Part shown: piece after piece, positions 54,634-63,715 of the stretch
How positions within the stretch are numbered: the stretch's first letter is position 1
Layout of the letters: the number at the start of each line of letters is the position of its first letter
Origin: Dokdonella sp.
GTDB taxonomy: Bacteria; Pseudomonadota; Gammaproteobacteria; Xanthomonadales; Rhodanobacteraceae
Assembly: GCF_019634775.1 (NCBI RefSeq)
Contig: NZ_JAHCAS010000001.1
Span: forward strand, 558,001-622,000
DNA length: 64,000 nucleotides
Direction of reading: 5' to 3'
Notes under the pieces: model-generated
What the model was told of the DNA's origin: nothing
Seen by the model: the letters and a program-made list of their open reading frames with translations, nothing else
Database searches by the model: none
Translations under genes and position numbers: made by a program

Positions 54634-56046
54634 TCAATCCATGGCCAGCCCGATCAGCACCGCAACGAAGGCCCCGGTCGACAGCAGGAACGTGTAGCAG
54701 ATGCCGATCAGGCCGTATTTCAGCGTCGTCATGATCCAGCCCTGGCGATAGACGCGCTTCTGCATCCAGTACAGGTAAACGAACATCCACAGCCATGCGA
54801 ACAGTTGCAGCCAGCCGAGCGGCGCGACGATCCAATTCACCTCGGCGGCCCAGGATTTCAGGGTGCCGAGAATGACGAGCACGACGATCGACAGCAGCAG
54901 GAAGGCGTGGCTGTGCAGGGCGACCAGCAAGTGCTCCATGTAGAGCCTGCGCTTGAACAGATAGAACAGCTTGAGCAGCAGGGCAAATACGGGCATCAGG
55001 AAAAACAGGGTCTGTGGCAACACCGCGAAGGTCGCGCGGAACCCTTTCGAAGGCTGCTCGATCCAGCTCTCGACGTTGTCGCACATGTGCTGCAGGGTTT
55101 CGTTGAACTTCATGTTCGCGGCATCGGGCAGCCAATCGAAAGCGACCGGATTCGCCTCGCGATGCCAGGGTGTGCCCTTGAAGGTGAAGAAGACCGTGGT
55201 GCTGCCCTTGCCGCAGGAACCGACCACCTCCGCAGGGTCGGCCGAGGGCGCCTCGGTGCCGGCGAGCACGCGCTTGCGCCGCTCGCCGGACTCGCGCAGC
55301 TGTCGCTGGCGTTCGTCGAGTCGGGTCTTGGACCGGGCCGGGAGCGCATCGATATCGACGCCGTCGACCAGTGCGGCGAGACCATCGGCAACAGCCTGAT
55401 CGACTTCGGCGCTGGTCGACGCTGTACCGATGCGCCCGCGCGCGAGTTCGAGCTTGCGCGCGCGACCGACACCGGCGAGTTCCTTGATGCCTTCCTCGAG
55501 CTGTCGGCGCGAGTCCGCATCGAGATCGGTCGCCGCCGCCACTTCGTTCAGGCTGGCGATGCTCTGCTTGATCGCCGTGTCGACTTCAGCCGCCGTTGTC
55601 GCCGCGTCGATCTGTGCACGCGCTGCCATGGCCCTGTCGGCGTTGGCGAACATGGCGTCACCGAGCATCGCCTGCACGAGGAAGAACGCCAGCAGACAGA
55701 GCACGAAGAACAGCCGGAACGGCGTGACATAGCGCGCGCGCCGACCGGCGATGTATTCGGTGGTCAGGAAACCCGGGCGGAAATACAGGTCGAACAGAGA
55801 GCGGAAGATGCGCGAATCGACATTGAAGACGATGTCGGACAGGTCACTGAAGACCTCCTTCAGGCTGCGCACCATGCCCTTCTCGGACTGTCCGCAGGCG
55901 TGGCAATAGGGGCCGTGCACGGGCGCGCCGCAGTTCGGACAAGTCGGCTCCGGCGCGGCGAACGTGGCATCGGCCTCGGCACGTACCTGCGCCACCGGAA
56001 CCGGTGGCGACGGAATCGGCGGCAGCGGATCGAGGTCGGAATTCAT
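54634..56046 (-). CDS. DUF3667-type membrane protein with N-terminal zinc ribbon
   Basis: 470 residues. The opening CPNCGAPVHGPYCHACGQ (about 36-53) is a four-cysteine zinc ribbon, directly followed by the conserved DUF3667 region SLKEVFSDLSDIVFNVDSRIFRSLFDLYFRPGFLTTEYIAGRRARYVTPFRLF. A middle coiled, charged region (130-310) and four to five C-terminal membrane segments (FAVLPQTLFFLMPVFALLLKLFYL and others) follow. Such proteins are widespread in proteobacteria but unassigned. The start overlaps the epimerase stop codon (ATGA), so it is the second gene of that operon. Confidence 0.88.
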   Translation of the reverse strand: MNSDLDPLPPIPSPPVPVAQVRAEADATFAAPEPTCPNCGAPVHGPYCHACGQSEKGMVRSLKEVFSDLSDIVFNVDSRIFRSLFDLYFRPGFLTTEYIAGRRARYVTPFRLFFVLCLLAFFLVQAMLGDAMFANADRAMAARAQIDAATTAAEVDTAIKQSIASLNEVAAATDLDADSRRQLEEGIKELAGVGRARKLELARGRIGTASTSAEVDQAVADGLAALVDGVDIDALPARSKTRLDERQRQLRESGERRKRVLAGTEAPSADPAEVVGSCGKGSTTVFFTFKGTPWHREANPVAFDWLPDAANMKFNETLQHMCDNVESWIEQPSKGFRATFAVLPQTLFFLMPVFALLLKLFYLFKRRLYMEHLLVALHSHAFLLLSIVVLVILGTLKSWAAEVNWIVAPLGWLQLFAWLWMFVYLYWMQKRVYRQGWIMTTLKYGLIGICYTFLLSTGAFVAVLIGLAMD

Positions 56047-57029
56047 CGTGCTTGCAACAACCCCTGCGCACGCAGCCAGTCGCAGGTGTCGGCGACCAGG
56101 CGGGCGAGCGGCGTGATGCGATAGTCGAGTTCGCGCATCGCCCTGGCACTGTCGACACGCAGGTGATAACAGGTCAACGCCACTGCCTGCGGTGTCAGCG
56201 ACGGTTCACGGCGCGTGATCGCGGCGATCAGGTCGAGCATGCGCGCATGCGCACGCAGCAGTGCTGCCGGCAAGGCTTGCGCAGGCGCCTTGCGGCCAAG
56301 CGTGCCGGCGATCACCCGCACGAGTTCGAGGAAGGGCGCGTGTTCGCCACCGAGCAGGAAGCGCTTGCCTGCCACCGGCCGCCGCCACGCGGCGACATGG
56401 GCGAGGGCGACTTCGCGCACGTCGGCGAAGGTCCCCGAACCGGGCGGCGCGCCGGGCAGCTTGCCCTGGTCGATGAGCAGGAACAGGCGTGCCCAGTTGT
56501 GGCGATCATCCGGCCCGAGAATGTGCGCCGGATTGAGGATCACCGTCTCGATGCGACCGCGTGTGCTGGCCTCGTCGACGAGTTCTTCGGCGATCGCCTT
56601 GGTGCGTTCGTAGTTGATCCACGACTGCGCCCCAAGGCGCGGCGTGTCCTCGGTCAGCACGCAGTCCTGCCGACCATAGGCCGATACCGACGAGGTGTGC
56701 ACGAAACGGCGCACCCCGGTTGCTTCGGCGGCGGCGAGTACGGCGCGGGTGCCATCGACATTCGTGCGCGTCTGCCGCTCGGCGTGACCGCGCCACGGAC
56801 TGGTATCGGCCGCAACATGGAACAGCGCATCGGTCGGCGCGCTCAAGGCGGTGCGCAGCGCCTCGCCGTCGTCGAGCGCGCCGACGAAGGCCTCGACGCC
56901 CGCGGCACGCAGGCGTTGTGCCGCATCGGCCGAACGCACATACGCCGCAACCTGCGCACCCTCGGCACGCAGGGCATCGAGCAGATGTCCACCGAGGAAC
57001 CCTGTTGCCCCGGTCACCAGTACGCGCAT
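56043..57029 (-). CDS. NAD(P)-dependent epimerase/reductase, extended SDR family
   Basis: 328 residues from ATG 57029 (MRVLVTGATGFLGGHLLDALRAEG). The cofactor site GATGFLGG, the ADTSPW segment, HTSSVSAYG and the YERTKAIAEELV catalytic Tyr-Lys pair are all present, as in dihydroflavonol-reductase-like SDRs. The C-terminal part (KRFLLGGEHAPFLELVRVIAGTLG) binds an unknown substrate. It shares its stop with the DUF3667 gene start. The start of the divergent MATE gene lies 61 bp away, so the two promoters are back to back. Confidence 0.88.
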   Translation of the reverse strand: MRVLVTGATGFLGGHLLDALRAEGAQVAAYVRSADAAQRLRAAGVEAFVGALDDGEALRTALSAPTDALFHVAADTSPWRGHAERQTRTNVDGTRAVLAAAEATGVRRFVHTSSVSAYGRQDCVLTEDTPRLGAQSWINYERTKAIAEELVDEASTRGRIETVILNPAHILGPDDRHNWARLFLLIDQGKLPGAPPGSGTFADVREVALAHVAAWRRPVAGKRFLLGGEHAPFLELVRVIAGTLGRKAPAQALPAALLRAHARMLDLIAAITRREPSLTPQAVALTCYHLRVDSARAMRELDYRITPLARLVADTCDWLRAQGLLQAR

Positions 57030-57090
57030 GCAATCTCCCCGTCGGGCATCCGGGCGGACCGCTATACTCCGCGCCCCGCCGAGTCCGCCA

Positions 57091-58461
57091 ATGCCCGCCA
57101 TTCTACCCATCGGCCGATCGCGTCTGACACGCGAGATCGGCGCCACCATAACGCTGGCGGCACCGCTCGTGCTCGGCCAGCTGTCGGCGGTCGGCATGAA
57201 CGTCATCGACACGATGCTGGCCGGGCATCTCGATGGCCACACGCTCGGCGCGGTCGCGGTCGGCACCAATGTCTGGGTGCTGGCGATCGTCATCGTGATC
57301 GGCGTGATGATGGCCCTGCAGCCCTCGGTGGCGCAGTTGCACGGTGCAGGCCGCCTCACCGCGATCGGGCCGCTGTTCCGCCAGGCCTTGTGGATCGCGC
57401 TGCCGCTCGGACTCGGCCTGGCCTGCGTCGTGTACGTCGCCGGACCGCGATTGTTCGGTCTGATCGGCGTCGATGCCGCGCTGATCGCCGACGCGACGGC
57501 CTTCCTGCACGCGATCGCATTCGGCGCACCGGCACTGACCCTGTTCTTCGCCCTGCGTGGTCTCAGCGAAGGTCTCGGCCTGACCCGGCCGACGATGTGG
57601 TTCAGCCTGCTCGGCCTCGTCCTGCTCGGCCCGATCGGCTACTTGCTGATGTATGGCGCATTCGGCCTGCCACGCCTGGGCGCGCGCGGTTGCGGCATCG
57701 CCACCGCGATCGTGCTGTGGCTGCAATGCCTGGCCTTTGCCGCCTACGTCGCCGTGCATCCGCGCTACCGCGCGGTGCGGCCGTTCGCACGTTTCGAAGC
57801 GGTCGATGCGCGCGCGATCGGCGAACTGCTGCTGATCGGCGTGCCGATGGCAGTGACCTTGTTCATGGAGGCCAGTCTGTTCGTCGCCGTCGCCCTGCTG
57901 CTCGGCTCGCTTGGCACGGCGATCGTCGCCGGCCACCAGATCGCGATCAATGTCGTCTCGGTCGCCTTCATGGTGCCGCTCGGCATCGCCATGGCCACGA
58001 CCGTGCGCGTCGGCCATGCAGTCGGCCGCGGCGACGTGACCGGTGTGCGCAGCGCGGCCGCGGTCGGCCTGCTGCTGACCGTGCTCGTGCAACTCGTCTC
58101 GGCCCTCGTGCTGGCGACGCTGTCGCCGCAGATCGCCGCGCTGTACACCGCCGACGTGACGGTGGCGGTACTGGCCGCGCAGCTCATCATGTACGCCGCG
58201 ATCTTCCAGTTGTCCGACGGCATCCAGGCGGTGGCCAACGGCGCCCTGCGCGGACTCAAGGACACGCGCGTGCCGATGCTCATCACCTTCTTCGCCTACT
58301 GGTGCATCGGCATGCCGACCGGCTACCTGCTGGCCTTCCGTGCCGACCGCGGCGCGCCCGGCATGTGGATCGGCCTGATCGCCGGGCTCAGCGTCGCGGC
58401 GATCCTGCTCGCCTGGCGCTTCTGGCGCAGTGCGTTCCGCCGCGTGCCGGTCGCCACCTGA
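57091..58461 (+). CDS. MATE-family multidrug efflux protein (NorM-like)
   Basis: 456 residues with twelve membrane segments. LAAPLVLGQLSAVGMNVIDTMLAGHLDGHTLGAVAVG and the second-half repeat LLIGVPMAVTLFMEASLFVAVALLLGSLGTAIVAGHQIAINV are the two MATE halves. A TATACT box at 57063-57068 lies 23 bases before the chosen ATG (MPAILPIGRSRLTREI). Exports cationic compounds using sodium or proton gradients; the substrate range is unknown. Divergent from the epimerase gene. Confidence 0.92.
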   Translation: MPAILPIGRSRLTREIGATITLAAPLVLGQLSAVGMNVIDTMLAGHLDGHTLGAVAVGTNVWVLAIVIVIGVMMALQPSVAQLHGAGRLTAIGPLFRQALWIALPLGLGLACVVYVAGPRLFGLIGVDAALIADATAFLHAIAFGAPALTLFFALRGLSEGLGLTRPTMWFSLLGLVLLGPIGYLLMYGAFGLPRLGARGCGIATAIVLWLQCLAFAAYVAVHPRYRAVRPFARFEAVDARAIGELLLIGVPMAVTLFMEASLFVAVALLLGSLGTAIVAGHQIAINVVSVAFMVPLGIAMATTVRVGHAVGRGDVTGVRSAAAVGLLLTVLVQLVSALVLATLSPQIAALYTADVTVAVLAAQLIMYAAIFQLSDGIQAVANGALRGLKDTRVPMLITFFAYWCIGMPTGYLLAFRADRGAPGMWIGLIAGLSVAAILLAWRFWRSAFRRVPVAT

Positions 58462-58540
58462 CTTCCCGGCCATGCCGCGCGCCGCGCGTTCGGCTACGCT
58501 GCACCATGTTTCGTTCTCCAGCATCCTCAGGAGCCCCGTC

Positions 58541-60388
58541 ATGTCGGACAAATCCCCAGGCCTGATCGGCCGCTTCTTCCGCGGCCTGTGGAACACGCTG
58601 AACTTCACGCGCAGGCTGGTCTTCAACCTGATCTTCGTGGTGATCCTGTTTGCCGTAGTCGTTTCGGCCATGCGCGGCAGCCCGACGATCGAGGCGAAGA
58701 CTGCGCTCGTACTCGACCCGGAAGGCACCATCGTCGAGCAGTACAGCGGCGACCCGGTCGAACGCGCGCTCGCCAAAGTGGGTGGCGAAGGCGAGAAGCA
58801 GATCCAGCTGCGCGACCTGCTGCGCACGATCGACCTCGCCGCGAAGGATGCGCGCATCGAGCGCATCGTGCTGTTGCCCGATCAGGTCAGTGCAGGCCTG
58901 GCCACATTGCGCGAGATCGGGCAGGCGCTCGACCGCTTCCGCGATGCCGGCAAGGAATTGGTCGTCGTCTCCGAAGGCATGAGCCAGGGCGGCTACTACC
59001 TCGCCGCGCACGCGAACGAGATCCTGCTCGACCCGCAGGGCATGGTCCTGCTCGAAGGCCTGTCCTCGTACCGCAGCTACTACCGCGACGCGCTCGACAA
59101 GCTCGGCGTCGACGTGCACCTGATCAAGGTCGGCGAATACAAGTCGGCGGCTGAGCCGTTCGTGCTGAACAAGGCATCGGATGCGGCGAAGGAAGCGACT
59201 CGGTACTGGATGGGCGGGATCTGGGAGAGCTACCTCGATGAGATTGCCGCGCTGCGCAAGCTCGACCCGGCCACACTGCGCAACGACATCGCCAATCTCG
59301 ACCAGCAGGTTGCCGCCTACCAGGGCGACCTGGCCAAACTGGCCCTTGAACGCAAACTGGTCGACCGCATCGCCACGCGCGCCGAAGTGCGCGAGCTGCT
59401 CAAGGCCAAAGGTGCGCCGAGCGCGGACGGCGAAACCTTCCGCCAGGTCAACTGGCGCGACTATCTCAGCATGCAGGTCGCGCTGCCCGACTCGCGTCCA
59501 CAGGTCGGCGTGATCGTCGCCCAGGGCGACATCGTGCAGGGCGAGCGGCCGCAGGGTACGGTCGGCGGCTCGACGATCGCGCAGCTCATCCGCCAGGCGC
59601 GCAAGGACGAGGCGATCAAGGCGCTCGTGCTGCGCGTCGACTCACCGGGTGGCGACGCCTACGCCTCCGAGGTCATCCGCCGCGAGATCGAACTGATCCA
59701 GGCCGCCGGCAAGCCGGTGATCGTGTCGATGGGCGATGTCGCCGCCAGCGGCGGCTACTGGATTTCCATGAATGCCGACGAGATCTGGGCACAACCGAAC
59801 ACGATCACCGGCTCGATCGGCATCTTCGGTCTGTTCGTGACGATCCCCGAGGCACTCGGCAAGCTCGGCATCCATACCGACGGTGTCGGCACCGCGCCGC
59901 TCGCTGGCGCGCTCGACATCCGCCGCCCGTTCGATCCGAAGGCCGAGGCGATCATGACCAGCGTCATCGAGAAGGGCTATCGCGACTTCATCGGCAAGGT
60001 GGCCGATGCACGTGGCAAGAGCTCCACGGACATCGACACGGTCGCGCGCGGACGCGTGTGGTCGGGTGAGCAGGCCAAGGAGCGCGGATTGGTCGACAAG
60101 CTCGGAGGCCTGCAGCAGGCGATCGTCTCGGCAGCCGGCCGTGCCGGCCTCGGCGACGGCTACCGCACGCAGTACGTCGAGAAGCCGCTGTCCACATGGG
60201 AACGCCTGGCGCTGAGTCTCGGCGAGACCGAGGCCGCCGCGCGCATCGGTCGCTGGTCGGGCTTCGGCCTGCCGCCCGGCCTGCTGCCGAAGGGCGAAAT
60301 CGAAGAGACTGTCGGCTTGCTGCGCACGCTAGGCGGCGGACGCCTCGGCGTCGTCGCGCACTGCTTCTGCGAACCGGAGCGGCGTTGA
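58541..60388 (+). CDS. sppA: Signal peptide peptidase SppA (protease IV, 67K type)
   Basis: 615 residues. One N-terminal membrane segment (LVFNLIFVVILFAVVVSAM) anchors two tandem S49 domains. The catalytic pair is Lys201 in VGEYKSAAEPF and Ser403 in GDVAASGGYWISMNADEI, as in E. coli SppA where Lys209 and Ser409 do the same. It digests cut signal peptides in the membrane. The start was chosen at MSDKSPG with CAGGAG upstream. It ends 30 bp before a family B palindrome. Confidence 0.95.
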   Translation: MSDKSPGLIGRFFRGLWNTLNFTRRLVFNLIFVVILFAVVVSAMRGSPTIEAKTALVLDPEGTIVEQYSGDPVERALAKVGGEGEKQIQLRDLLRTIDLAAKDARIERIVLLPDQVSAGLATLREIGQALDRFRDAGKELVVVSEGMSQGGYYLAAHANEILLDPQGMVLLEGLSSYRSYYRDALDKLGVDVHLIKVGEYKSAAEPFVLNKASDAAKEATRYWMGGIWESYLDEIAALRKLDPATLRNDIANLDQQVAAYQGDLAKLALERKLVDRIATRAEVRELLKAKGAPSADGETFRQVNWRDYLSMQVALPDSRPQVGVIVAQGDIVQGERPQGTVGGSTIAQLIRQARKDEAIKALVLRVDSPGGDAYASEVIRREIELIQAAGKPVIVSMGDVAASGGYWISMNADEIWAQPNTITGSIGIFGLFVTIPEALGKLGIHTDGVGTAPLAGALDIRRPFDPKAEAIMTSVIEKGYRDFIGKVADARGKSSTDIDTVARGRVWSGEQAKERGLVDKLGGLQQAIVSAAGRAGLGDGYRTQYVEKPLSTWERLALSLGETEAAARIGRWSGFGLPPGLLPKGEIEETVGLLRTLGGGRLGVVAHCFCEPERR

Positions 60389-60417
60389 CCGGCGCCTCTG
60401 CGCACACCTCTCTTTTC

Positions 60418-60488
60418 GTAGGGGCCCGTTCACGGGCGATGCTTCTCTACCGATTGCAACGCCCCATCGCCCGTAAACGGGCCCCTAC
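60418..60488. repeat. Palindromic intergenic repeat, family B (copy 2)
   Basis: GTAGGGGCCCGTTCACGGGC..GATGC and its near-exact complement ending GGGCCCCTAC, with a loop of about 25 bases. It lies between convergent sppA and a lipoprotein gene whose TAG stop codon (60485-60487 on the minus strand) is formed by the arm. Confidence 0.85.
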
Positions 60489-60700
60489 CCGCCCTGCTCC
60501 TCGGCAGCGGCATCGCGCTTGCGCACCGCTTCGTCGAGTTCCTGCTGCACCGCCTTGGCCTTGTCCAGCGCCTTCAACTGCTCGTCGAACACGGTGGGCT
60601 GGCGTTCGCGCGCAACCGGTTCGGGCGGCGGCGCTTCCTTCGCACAAGCGACGAGCAGGGCCGTGATGATGATCGTGGCGACAGGTGCTTGACGTACCAT
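60485..60700 (-). CDS. Small putative lipoprotein
   Basis: 71 residues ([71 protein letters not shown]). LLVAC is a good lipobox with Cys19. The mature chain has a short proline-rich spacer and a predicted helix of heptad-like pattern, so it may form a coiled coil, as Lpp-type proteins do. The stop codon lies in the family B palindrome. It is divergent from the SDR gene. Confidence 0.75.
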   Translation of the reverse strand: MVRQAPVATIIITALLVACAKEAPPPEPVARERQPTVFDEQLKALDKAKAVQQELDEAVRKRDAAAEEQGG

Positions 60701-60786
60701 GCGCGGAACCTCGCCTGCGCTGGCCGTTGCCAGCACCGGCGAGTCTGCGCGCCGGTGCGGTCGCCGGCAAGTCGACGGAGGGGACG

Positions 60787-61566
60787 ATGATGCAGGCCTC
60801 ACGCTGGCGACTCGACGGAAGAACCGCACTGGTCACCGGCGCGAGCCGCGGCATCGGCCTCGCCACCGTGCGTGAACTGGCCACGCTCGGTGCCGACGTG
60901 CTGCTGGTTTCCCGCGATGAAGCCCATCTCGAACAGACCATGGCCGAACTCGCCGACGAATTTCCGGCACGTTCGCTGCTCAGTTTCGCTGCCGACATCG
61001 GCGATCCCGAACAACGTCTCGAAGTGTTCGACTGGATCGCCGACCTCGAGGCGAGTCCGTCCCTGCTCATCAACAACGTCGGCGAGAACGTGTCGAAGCC
61101 CGCGCTCGATTATGCGGTCGAGGAAGTCCGCGCCCTGCTCGACACGAACCTGATCGCCGCGTTCGAGATGTGCCGTCTCGCCCATGCGCACCTCGCCGAA
61201 CACGGCAACGCGGCAATCGTCAACGTTGGTTCGGTATCGGGCCTCGTCCACGTGCGCACCGGCGCGCCGTACGGCATGAGCAAGGCTGCCTTGCACCAGC
61301 TCTCGCGCAACCTCGCCTGTGAATGGGCCGGTGACGGCATCCGTGTCAACTCGGTCGCGCCGTGGTACATCCGCACGCGCCGCACCGAGGAACCGCTTGC
61401 CGACACCGACTATTTCGACGAAGTACTCGGGCGCACGCCGATGGGCCGCATCGGCGAGCCGGAGGAGGTCGCCGCGGCAATCGCCTTCCTCTGCCTGCCT
61501 GCCGCTGCCTACATCACCGGCGAATGCATCGCCGTCGACGGCGGTTTCCTGCACAACGGTTTCTGA
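60787..61566 (+). CDS. Short-chain dehydrogenase, tropinone-reductase-like
   Basis: 259 residues. The cofactor site [19 protein letters not shown], the [27 protein letters not shown] segment and the catalytic Ser...PYGMSK Tyr/Lys set are intact. The NNVGxNxxKP segment is typical of the tropinone-reductase-like group of classical SDRs. Two ATG codons in a row open the gene (MMQASRW). Substrate unknown; it is 62 bp upstream of the Ada-AlkA gene, but the pair has no clear functional link. Confidence 0.88.
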   Translation: MMQASRWRLDGRTALVTGASRGIGLATVRELATLGADVLLVSRDEAHLEQTMAELADEFPARSLLSFAADIGDPEQRLEVFDWIADLEASPSLLINNVGENVSKPALDYAVEEVRALLDTNLIAAFEMCRLAHAHLAEHGNAAIVNVGSVSGLVHVRTGAPYGMSKAALHQLSRNLACEWAGDGIRVNSVAPWYIRTRRTEEPLADTDYFDEVLGRTPMGRIGEPEEVAAAIAFLCLPAAAYITGECIAVDGGFLHNGF

Positions 61567-61628
61567 GCAACGGCATCGATGTCCGGAAACGGCGAGTCGA
61601 CCCCGGCGGCGCCTGCTAGATTGCGTCC

Positions 61629-63092
61629 ATGGAACCCGCCACCGCCCCGCCATTCAGCGCCGCCATCTGCCAACAGGCACGGCTGACCCGCGACGCGCGC
61701 TTCGACGGATTGTTCTTCACTGCGGTCAGGACGACCGGCATCTATTGCCGTCCGGTCTGCCCGGCGCCGACCCCGCATGAACGCAACATCGTCTATTTCT
61801 CAAGCGCCGCCGCGGCCAGCGCCGCGGGTTTCCGTCCCTGCCTGCGCTGCCGCCCAGAAGCGGCGCCGGGCTCACCCCTGCATCGTGCGCGCAGCGAGCT
61901 GGTGCGCGCGGCCTTGCGTCTGATCGAAGACGGCGCACTCGACGACGCGCCTCTGGCCACGCTGGCCGCACGCATCGGCGTGGGCGAACGCCATCTGCGT
62001 CGTCTGTTTGCCGAAGAACTCGGCGCGAGCCCGCTCGATGTCGCCGCCACGCGCCGGCTGCTTTTCGCCAAACAGTTGCTCATCGAGACGGCGATGCCGG
62101 TCACCACGATCGCCGGCGCCGCGGGCTACGCGAGCGTGCGTCGATTCAATGCTGCCTTCGTCGCCGCCTACGGCAGGCCACCGCGCGATTTCCGGCGCAC
62201 GCGCCAACCTGCTCGCACGACTGCCGCGGCAATCGAACTGACGTTGCCTTATCGGCCCCCCTACGATTTCCGGGCCCTGCTTGCGTTCTACGCACGCCGC
62301 GCGATTCCCGGGGTCGAGATCGTTGATGCGAGCACCTACCGACGCAGCGTCATCGTCGACGGCCGCAGCGCGATGATCGAAGTGGACGCATCACCGCATC
62401 GCGATGCCCTGCGCCTGCGCGTACACGGCGCAGCCGCACCGGCACTCGGCGCGCTGGTCGCGCGCGTGCGCCGCATGTTCGACGTCGACGCCGATCCGCG
62501 CGCGATCGCTGCCAAGTTGCGTGGTGATGCCTGGCTGCGTCCACTCGTGAAACGCTGGCCAGGCCAGCGTCTGCCTGGCGCCTGGGACGGCTTCGAGCTT
62601 GCCGTGCGTGCGGTGCTCGGGCAGCAAGTCAGCGTCGGCGCCGCACGCACACTGGCCGCACGACTGGTCCAACGCCATGGAACGGCGCATCCCGAATCCG
62701 CCGCGTTCGGCCTCGGCGCACTGTTCCCGTCGCCATCGACACTCGCCGAGGCCGACATCGAAGCGATCGGCCTGCCGCGCGCACGTGCCACCGCAATCCG
62801 CGCGATCGCCCAGGCCACACTCGATGGCCGCATCGGCTTCGGTGCCGAGCAGACCCTGACCGACTTCGTTGCGCGGCTGGCCGCCCTGCCCGGCATCGGC
62901 GCCTGGACCGCGCACTACATCGCCATGCGTGCGCTGTCACAGCCCGATGCATTCCCGGCCGGCGACCTCGTGCTGCGCAAGCTGGCCGGCGACGGCAAGC
63001 CCGTGTCGGAACGCGCCATGGAAACCCGCGCCGAGGCCTGGCGGCCCTGGCGTGCCTATGCGGTCATGCTGCTCTGGCGCAGCGCTGCCTGA
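61629..63092 (+). CDS. alkA: Ada-AlkA fusion: adaptive response regulator domain and 3-methyladenine glycosylase II
   Basis: 487 residues. The N-terminal Ada Zn domain has GIYCRPVCPAPTP (Cys40, Cys44) and FRPCLRCRPE (Cys71, Cys74), so one cysteine can accept a methyl group from phosphotriesters. An AraC-type helix-turn-helix pair (90-190; LATLAARIGVGERHLRRLFAEELGASPLDV) follows. The AlkA N-domain and the HhH-GPD glycosylase (GFELAVRAVLGQQVSVGAARTLAARLV, LPGIGAWTAHYIAMRAL, AGDLVLRK with the catalytic Asp) end the protein. It both senses and repairs alkylated DNA. ogt follows 17 bp downstream. Confidence 0.95.
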   Translation: MEPATAPPFSAAICQQARLTRDARFDGLFFTAVRTTGIYCRPVCPAPTPHERNIVYFSSAAAASAAGFRPCLRCRPEAAPGSPLHRARSELVRAALRLIEDGALDDAPLATLAARIGVGERHLRRLFAEELGASPLDVAATRRLLFAKQLLIETAMPVTTIAGAAGYASVRRFNAAFVAAYGRPPRDFRRTRQPARTTAAAIELTLPYRPPYDFRALLAFYARRAIPGVEIVDASTYRRSVIVDGRSAMIEVDASPHRDALRLRVHGAAAPALGALVARVRRMFDVDADPRAIAAKLRGDAWLRPLVKRWPGQRLPGAWDGFELAVRAVLGQQVSVGAARTLAARLVQRHGTAHPESAAFGLGALFPSPSTLAEADIEAIGLPRARATAIRAIAQATLDGRIGFGAEQTLTDFVARLAALPGIGAWTAHYIAMRALSQPDAFPAGDLVLRKLAGDGKPVSERAMETRAEAWRPWRAYAVMLLWRSAA

Positions 63093-63109
63093 TCTCCAGG
63101 AATCCACCC

Positions 63110-63613
63110 ATGTATTACGACCACATCGACAGCCCGATCGGCCGCATCCTGCTCGCCGGCGATGGGCGTGCCCTGACCTTCATCGGCCTGCCGGAATCAC
63201 GCCGTCCATTCATGATTCCCGCGGACTGGCAGCGCGACACGCGACGCTTCGATGAAGCACGCCGCCAGTTCGATGCCTGGTTCGCCGGCCGTTTGCAGGC
63301 CTTCGATCTGCCCCTTGCCGCGCGCGGCACGCCGTTCCAGTTGCGCGTATGGGAGGCGCTGACGACGATCCCCTATGGCGAAACGATCAGCTACGCCGAA
63401 CTCGCACGGCGCATAGGCCAACCCACCGCCTCACGTGCAGTCGGCCTCGCCAATGGCACCAACCCGCTGCCGATCATCGTGCCCTGCCATCGCGTGATCG
63501 GCGCAAGTGGCTCGCTGACCGGCTACGGCGGCGGTCTCGAGGCGAAGCGTTTCCTGCTCGATCACGAACGTCGGCATGCGGCCGTGTCGCAGCCTTCCCT
63601 CTTTCCGTCGTAA
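63110..63613 (+). CDS. ogt: Methylated-DNA-protein-cysteine methyltransferase
   Basis: 167 residues. The active-site motif PIIVPCHRVIGASG with Cys126, the recognition helix TISYAELARRIGQPTASRAVGLANGTNPLP and the preceding FQLRVWEALTTIPYG are standard. It transfers the O6-methyl group of guanine irreversibly to its cysteine. The gene follows the Ada-AlkA fusion by 17 bp and completes an alkylation-repair operon. It ends before a family A palindrome. Confidence 0.96.
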   Translation: MYYDHIDSPIGRILLAGDGRALTFIGLPESRRPFMIPADWQRDTRRFDEARRQFDAWFAGRLQAFDLPLAARGTPFQLRVWEALTTIPYGETISYAELARRIGQPTASRAVGLANGTNPLPIIVPCHRVIGASGSLTGYGGGLEAKRFLLDHERRHAAVSQPSLFPS

Positions 63614-63624
63614 ACGAGGCGCCC

Positions 63625-63700
63625 GTGGGAAACGGCTTTGGCCGTGATGCTCATTCCTTGAGGCGTGGTACAGACAGAGCATCACGGCCAAAGCCGTTTC
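63625..63700. repeat. Palindromic intergenic repeat, family A (copy 4)
   Basis: GTGGGAAACGGCTTTGGCCG..TGATGC paired with GCATCACGGCCAAAGCCG..TTTC. The loop is about 25 bases and keeps the GTACAGACAGA piece seen, in complement, in the other family A copies. It is between convergent ogt and the last gene. Confidence 0.82.
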
Positions 63701-63715
63701 GCTCGACAGATACGT